NCBI RefSeq assembly: GCF_000286955.2 | Contig: NZ_AJYK02000102.1 | Span: forward strand, 19,411-83,410 | Direction: 5' to 3' | Length of the DNA: 64,000 bases | Source of the DNA: Vibrio rumoiensis 1S-45 | Lineage (GTDB): Bacteria > Pseudomonadota > Gammaproteobacteria > Enterobacterales > Vibrionaceae | Shown here: one piece after another, positions 59,028-64,000 of the stretch | Layout of the letters: the number at the start of each line of letters is the position of its first letter | Numbering within the stretch: the stretch's first letter is position 1 | Position numbers and translations under genes: made by a program | The notes under the pieces: generated by a model | Seen by the model: only the letters and a program-made list of their open reading frames with translations | Database searches by the model: none | Told to the model about the DNA's origin: nothing

Positions 59028-59437
59028 CACATCACCTGCTTAGTTACAAAAGTTGTTTTTATAGGCAGTTTACGTGCCGCTAGGCGGAACGCTTCACGTG
59101 CCAACTCTTCAGGTACACCACCCATCTCGTACATCACTTTACCTGGCTGGATTTGGGCAACCCAATATTCTACGTTACCCTTACCTTTACCTTGACGAAC
59201 TTCAAGAGGTTTTTCTGTGATAGGTTTGTCTGGAAAAATACGAATCCAGATTTGACCTTGACGCTTAACGTGACGCGTCATTGCACGACGAGCCGCTTCG
59301 ATCTGACGAGCAGTGATACGACCACGGCCAACAGCTTTTAAGCCGTATTCGCCGAAGCTCACATCAGTACCTTTCGCTAGACCGCGGTTACGACCAGTCA
59401 TAACCTTACGGAATTTAGTACGTTTAGGTTGTAGCAT
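59027..59437 (-). CDS. rplP: 50S ribosomal protein L16
   Basis: L16 organises the A-site side of the peptidyl transferase centre. The 136-residue protein (E. coli 136) starts [20 protein letters not shown]. Arg81, which is hydroxylated in E. coli, is kept in [17 protein letters not shown]. Its stop overlaps the rpmC start, and rpsC lies 11 bases upstream. Confidence 0.98.
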   Translation of the reverse strand: MLQPKRTKFRKVMTGRNRGLAKGTDVSFGEYGLKAVGRGRITARQIEAARRAMTRHVKRQGQIWIRIFPDKPITEKPLEVRQGKGKGNVEYWVAQIQPGKVMYEMGGVPEELAREAFRLAARKLPIKTTFVTKQVM

Positions 59438-59448
59438 CAGTCGACTCC

Positions 59449-60150
59449 TTACTTACGGCTTTGACGTGGCTTCTTCTTAGGCTTGTCAGCCTTTGGCTCA
59501 ACAGCGTTTGCGTCAGGCATTCCACCAAGGATTTCTCCTTTGAAGATCCAAACTTTAACGCCGATCACACCGTATTGGGTGTGAGCCGAAGAAGTTGCGT
59601 AGTCAATGTCAGCACGTAGAGTATGTAGTGGCACACGGCCTTCACGGTACCATTCAGTACGCGCGATTTCAGCACCGCCAAGACGGCCGCTTACTTCTAC
59701 TTTAATACCCTTCGCACCTAGACGCATTGCATTTTGTACCGCACGCTTCATAGCGCGACGGAACATAACACGACGTTCTAGTTGAGACGAAATGCTATCA
59801 GCCACTAATTGGCCGTCTAGCTCAGGCTTGCGTACTTCTGCAATGTTAATTTGCGCTGGTACACCTGCGATTTTAGCTACAGCTGCGCGTAGCTTCTCAA
59901 CGTCTTCGCCTTTTTTACCGATAACAACACCTGGACGAGCAGTGTGAATAGTCACACGGATGCTCTTCGCAGGACGTTCGATAACGATGCGAGATAAAGA
60001 CGCTTTAGACAGTTCTTTCGTTAAGAACTGACGTACCTTGAAGTCGCCGTCTAGGTTGTCAGCGAATTCGTTGGTATTAGCAAACCATGTAGCATTCCAA
60101 GGCTTAACGATGCCAAGACGAATACCATTTGGATGTACTTTCTGACCCAT
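59449..60150 (-). CDS. rpsC: 30S ribosomal protein S3
   Basis: S3 surrounds the mRNA entry tunnel and helps unwind mRNA. The 233-residue protein (E. coli 233) has the N-terminal [18 protein letters not shown], a type II KH domain with [13 protein letters not shown] (GxxG loop) and the C-terminal [20 protein letters not shown]. The tail is Lys/Arg/Pro-rich. It follows rplV by 20 bases. Confidence 0.98.
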   Translation of the reverse strand: MGQKVHPNGIRLGIVKPWNATWFANTNEFADNLDGDFKVRQFLTKELSKASLSRIVIERPAKSIRVTIHTARPGVVIGKKGEDVEKLRAAVAKIAGVPAQINIAEVRKPELDGQLVADSISSQLERRVMFRRAMKRAVQNAMRLGAKGIKVEVSGRLGGAEIARTEWYREGRVPLHTLRADIDYATSSAHTQYGVIGVKVWIFKGEILGGMPDANAVEPKADKPKKKPRQSRK

Positions 60151-60170
60151 TTGCTTACTCTCCTAGTCTT

Positions 60171-60503
60171 TTAGCGATCTGCTACAACAACAGTGATGTG
60201 GCTTGAACGCTTCAAGATACGATCGGCACGGCCTTTAGCACGAGGCATAATACGCTTCATGATAGGACCCTCATCTACGAAGATTTTAGCGACTGATAGA
60301 TCGTCGATATCTGCACCTTCGTTGTGTTCCGCATTTGCAATCGCAGAATCAAGAACTTTCTTAATAAGTTCAGCAGCTTTTTTGTTGCTGAACGTTAGAA
60401 CTTCAAGAGCTTGTTCTACTGATTTACCACGGATTTGGTCTGCAACTAAGCGAGCTTTCTGAGGAGAAATGCGAGCAAAGTTATGTTTAGCAATAGCTTC
60501 CAT
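60171..60503 (-). CDS. rplV: 50S ribosomal protein L22
   Basis: L22 lines the exit tunnel with a long hairpin where macrolide mutations occur. The 110-residue protein (E. coli 110) starts [20 protein letters not shown] and its hairpin reads [18 protein letters not shown], the normal sensitive-type sequence (MKR present). It follows rpsS by 10 bases. Confidence 0.98.
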   Translation of the reverse strand: MEAIAKHNFARISPQKARLVADQIRGKSVEQALEVLTFSNKKAAELIKKVLDSAIANAEHNEGADIDDLSVAKIFVDEGPIMKRIMPRAKGRADRILKRSSHITVVVADR

Positions 60504-60513
60504 TATTTACTCC

Positions 60514-60804
<291 letters not shown>

Positions 60805-60811
60805 TTATAGA

Positions 60812-61636
60812 TTATTTATTACGACGACGTACAATGTACTTGTCAGTGCGTTTGTTCTTACGGGTTTTGAAGCCTTTAGTAGGCATACCCCAAGGAGAAA
60901 CTGGATGACGGCCACCAGATGTACGACCTTCACCACCACCGTGTGGGTGATCTACCGGGTTCATTACCACACCGCGAACGGTAGGACGAACACCGCGCCA
61001 GCGGTTAGCACCAGCTTTACCTAGTTCACGTAGCATGTGCTCAGAATTACCTACTTCACCGATTGTTGCACGGCCTTCAGATAATACTTTACGCATCTCA
61101 CCAGAACGTAAGCGTAGAGTTACATATGAACCATCGCGAGCGACAAGTTGTGCATATGCACCAGCTGAACGAGCCAGCTGAGCACCTTTACCAGGCTTAA
61201 GTTCAATACAGTGAATAGTCGAACCTACTGGGATGTTACGCATCGGCAGGGTGTTACCTGCTTTGATAGGCGCATCAACACCAGATTGGATCGCATCACC
61301 AGCTTGAATGCCTTTAGGTGCAATGATGTAACGACGCTCACCGTCTGCATACAATACTAAAGCAATGTTTGCACTACGGTTTGGATCGTATTCAAGACGT
61401 TCAACTTTCGCTGGGATACCGTCTTTGGTACGTTTAAAGTCAATTACACGGTAATGATGTTTGTGACCACCACCAATGTGACGAACTGTAATACGACCGT
61501 TATTATTACGACCACCATTTTTAGAGTTTTTCTCTAAAAGCGGCGCGTAAGGCTTCCCTTTATGAAGGTCAGCATTAACTACTTTAACAACGTGGCGACG
61601 ACCAGGGGAAGTCGGCTTACACTTAACAATAGCCAT
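60812..61636 (-). CDS. rplB: 50S ribosomal protein L2
   Basis: L2 is needed for subunit association and for the peptidyl transferase centre. The 274-residue protein (E. coli 273) has the active-site region [13 protein letters not shown] with the conserved His of E. coli His229. Just after it, [12 protein letters not shown] carries one residue more than the E. coli version, which explains the length. It lies 15 bases after rplW. Confidence 0.98.
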   Translation of the reverse strand: MAIVKCKPTSPGRRHVVKVVNADLHKGKPYAPLLEKNSKNGGRNNNGRITVRHIGGGHKHHYRVIDFKRTKDGIPAKVERLEYDPNRSANIALVLYADGERRYIIAPKGIQAGDAIQSGVDAPIKAGNTLPMRNIPVGSTIHCIELKPGKGAQLARSAGAYAQLVARDGSYVTLRLRSGEMRKVLSEGRATIGEVGNSEHMLRELGKAGANRWRGVRPTVRGVVMNPVDHPHGGGEGRTSGGRHPVSPWGMPTKGFKTRKNKRTDKYIVRRRNK

Positions 61637-61651
61637 TTTTAACTACTCCTG

Positions 61652-61954
61652 TTACTCAGCACCGCCAACGAAGTCAAGGTCTTGACCTTCTTTCAAGGTA
61701 ACGTAAGCTTTTTTCACGTCTGAACGACGGCCTTCACGCATACCTTGACGCTTGGTCTTACCCTTAAGAACTAGGGTATTTACAGACTTAACTTCAACTT
61801 CAAATAGCTTTTCTACAGCTGCTTTGATCTCTTTTTTCGTTGCGTTGATAGCAACTTTAAAAACGATAGTGTTTGCTTTTTCAGCAGCCATTGTCGCTTT
61901 TTCAGAGATGTGCGGAGCACGTAGAACTTTTAGTAGACGCTCTTCACTGATCAT
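61652..61954 (-). CDS. rplW: 50S ribosomal protein L23
   Basis: L23 is the docking site for trigger factor and SRP at the tunnel exit. The 100-residue protein (E. coli 100) keeps Glu18 (APHISEKA), which contacts trigger factor, and ends [16 protein letters not shown]. Its ATG overlaps the rplD stop (ATGA). Confidence 0.98.
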   Translation of the reverse strand: MISEERLLKVLRAPHISEKATMAAEKANTIVFKVAINATKKEIKAAVEKLFEVEVKSVNTLVLKGKTKRQGMREGRRSDVKKAYVTLKEGQDLDFVGGAE

Positions 61955-62553
61955 GCCAGCATCTCCTCAACTTGCTTCACTGCTTCTGCAGTAATTAGAA
62001 CCTTGTCGAATGCAATAAGACTTACTGGATCAATACCAGCAACATCACGTGCATCAACTTTGTAAAGGTTACGAGCAGCTAAGAATAGATTCTCGTCTAC
62101 TTCGCTAGTTACGATTAATACATCGTTTAGCTCAAGATCTTTAAGCTTAGCAACTAGGTCTTTAGTTTTTGGCGCTTCAACTGAGAAGTTATCAACAACG
62201 ATTAAACGCTCTTGACGAACTAATTCAGAAAGAATGCTTTTCATAGCACCACGGTACATTTTTTTGTTTACTTTTTGGCTGTGATCCTGTGGTTTCGCAG
62301 CAAAAGTAACACCACCTGTACGCCAGATTGGGCTACGGATTGTACCAGCACGCGCGCGGCCAGTACCTTTTTGACGCCATGGTTTAGCGCCGCCACCAGA
62401 TACTTCAGAACGAGTCTTTTGAGCACGTGTACCTTGACGAGCACCTGCTGCGTACGCAACAACTACTTGATGTACAAGAGCTTCGTTAAACTCACGTCCG
62501 AAAGTAGTCTCGGAAACAGTTAGTGCATCAGCACCTTTAACCATCAATTCCAT
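61951..62553 (-). CDS. rplD: 50S ribosomal protein L4, S10-operon autoregulator
   Basis: L4 helps build the tunnel wall and, when in excess, represses the S10 operon through its leader RNA. The 200-residue protein (E. coli 201) has the extended loop [40 protein letters not shown], and the C-terminal half that in E. coli binds the regulatory RNA. The macrolide-site KG-GRAR is of the sensitive type. It lies 16 bases after rplC. Confidence 0.98.
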   Translation of the reverse strand: MELMVKGADALTVSETTFGREFNEALVHQVVVAYAAGARQGTRAQKTRSEVSGGGAKPWRQKGTGRARAGTIRSPIWRTGGVTFAAKPQDHSQKVNKKMYRGAMKSILSELVRQERLIVVDNFSVEAPKTKDLVAKLKDLELNDVLIVTSEVDENLFLAARNLYKVDARDVAGIDPVSLIAFDKVLITAEAVKQVEEMLA

Positions 62554-62569
62554 TACTTACTCCTAGACG

Positions 62570-63199
62570 TTATGCTTTAACAGCTGGTTTTACGATTACG
62601 TTGCCGCCGATAGCACCAGGTACTGCACCTTTAATAAGAAGCAGATTGCGCTCAGCGTCAACACGTACGATCTCTAGGTTTTGAGTCGTTACACGCTCAG
62701 CACCCATGTGACCAGCCATTTTTTTGCCTTTAAACACGCGACCTGGAGTTTGACATTGGCCAATTGAACCCGGTGCACGGTGAGACAAAGAGTTACCGTG
62801 AGTCATATCTTGAGTACGGAAGTTCCAACGCTTAATTGCGCCTTGGAAACCCTTACCTTTAGATGTACCAGTAACGTCTACTTTTTTAATTTCATTGAAA
62901 AGTTCTACGTTTAGCTCAGCGCCAACTTCAAACTCTTCACCGTTTTCTAAACGGAATTCCCAAAGACCGCGGCCTGCTTCTACACCTGCTTTCGCAAAGT
63001 GACCAGCTTCAGGCTTAGATACACGGTTAGCTTTCTTAGCACCTGCAGTTACTTGAATAGCTGAGTAACCATCATTCTCAAGAGTACGTACTTGAGAAAC
63101 ACGGTTCGCTTCAACCTCAACAACTGTTACAGGGATAGAAACGCCTTCTTCGGTAAATACGCGGGTCATACCCACTTTACGACCGACTAGACCAATCAT
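62570..63199 (-). CDS. rplC: 50S ribosomal protein L3
   Basis: L3 is one of the two starters of 50S assembly and reaches the peptidyl transferase centre. The 209-residue protein (E. coli 209) has [17 protein letters not shown] and [19 protein letters not shown], which includes the Gln that PrmB methylates in E. coli. It lies 13 bases after rpsJ. Confidence 0.98.
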   Translation of the reverse strand: MIGLVGRKVGMTRVFTEEGVSIPVTVVEVEANRVSQVRTLENDGYSAIQVTAGAKKANRVSKPEAGHFAKAGVEAGRGLWEFRLENGEEFEVGAELNVELFNEIKKVDVTGTSKGKGFQGAIKRWNFRTQDMTHGNSLSHRAPGSIGQCQTPGRVFKGKKMAGHMGAERVTTQNLEIVRVDAERNLLLIKGAVPGAIGGNVIVKPAVKA

Positions 63200-63212
63200 T
63201 ATCTCTTCTCCC

Positions 63213-63957
<745 letters not shown>

Positions 63958-64000
63958 TTAAGCGATAACTTTAGCAACAACACCAGCACCAACTGTACGG
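63958..64000 (-). CDS. tuf: Elongation factor Tu, last 13 codons (gene continues outside window)
   Basis: The last visible codons read RTVGAGVVAKVIA and stop, the invariant C terminus of EF-Tu. The rest lies beyond the right edge. EF-Tu delivers aminoacyl-tRNA to the ribosome. Its position just before the S10 operon fits the rpsL-rpsG-fusA-tuf cluster. Whether this is tufA or tufB cannot be told. Confidence 0.9.
   Translation of the reverse strand, partial: RTVGAGVVAKVIA

Overview
The window looks like a piece of the main chromosome of a Vibrionaceae bacterium, most likely a Vibrio. The evidence is gene content and order: lptD-surA-pdxA-rsmA-apaG-apaH, obgE-rpmA-rplU/ispB, mdh/argR, mpl/fbp/ppa/ytfP/tamB/tamA/msrA/ytfK/ytfJ, a ZrgA-type zinc operon beside cysC-cysN-cysD-cobA, and the S10-spc-alpha ribosomal protein operons ending in rplQ. 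DNA is moderately AT-rich throughout. I found no tRNA, rRNA, CRISPR array, integrase or insertion sequence. The species cannot be fixed from the sequence alone.

Layout. 1-7.4 kb: end of the LPS-assembly/vitamin B6/rRNA-methylation operon, then folA and a two-part ThrE-like exporter (yjjPB). 7.5-12.6 kb: the ribosome-assembly GTPase obgE, L27/L21, ispB, mdh and argR. 12.9-20.8 kb: an orphan TAXI binding protein, a 2-hydroxyacid dehydrogenase, rluA, rapA and a PIN-PhoH ATPase gene broken by a one-base frameshift. 20.8-24.4 kb: thiBPQ thiamine importer under a TPP riboswitch. 24.5-26.6 kb: ubiX, also frameshifted by one base, and mpl. 26.8-37.5 kb: fbp, ppa, two tandem DUF2799 lipoproteins, ytfP, tamB, tamA, msrA, ytfK and ytfJ. 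37.5-41.0 kb: a four-gene zinc-uptake-type operon preceded by two Zur-box-like palindromes, one of them a perfect 33-bp palindrome. 41.1-46.9 kb: sulfate activation and siroheme genes (cobA-cysD-cysN-anion permease-cysC). 47.1-49.7 kb: a GNAT protein, a YtfB/OapA-like protein, fklB and a small secreted DUF2780 protein. 49.8-64 kb: the S10, spc and alpha operons read leftward, with the S10 promoter and leader, the S10-spc terminator, the S4-binding alpha-operon leader and the last codons of tuf at the right edge.

Most of the window is conserved housekeeping DNA. The less ordinary parts are the Zur-box/zrg-type operon with its His-Asp repeat, the two one-base frameshifts in otherwise well-kept genes, several short tandem repeats (heptamer before obgE, 18-mers at the end of mpl, hexamer inside zrgA), and unexplained inverted repeats upstream of the TAXI gene, between rluA and rapA, and between rapA and the PhoH gene. 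I did not find a clearly undescribed biological system. The zinc locus is the best candidate for follow-up.
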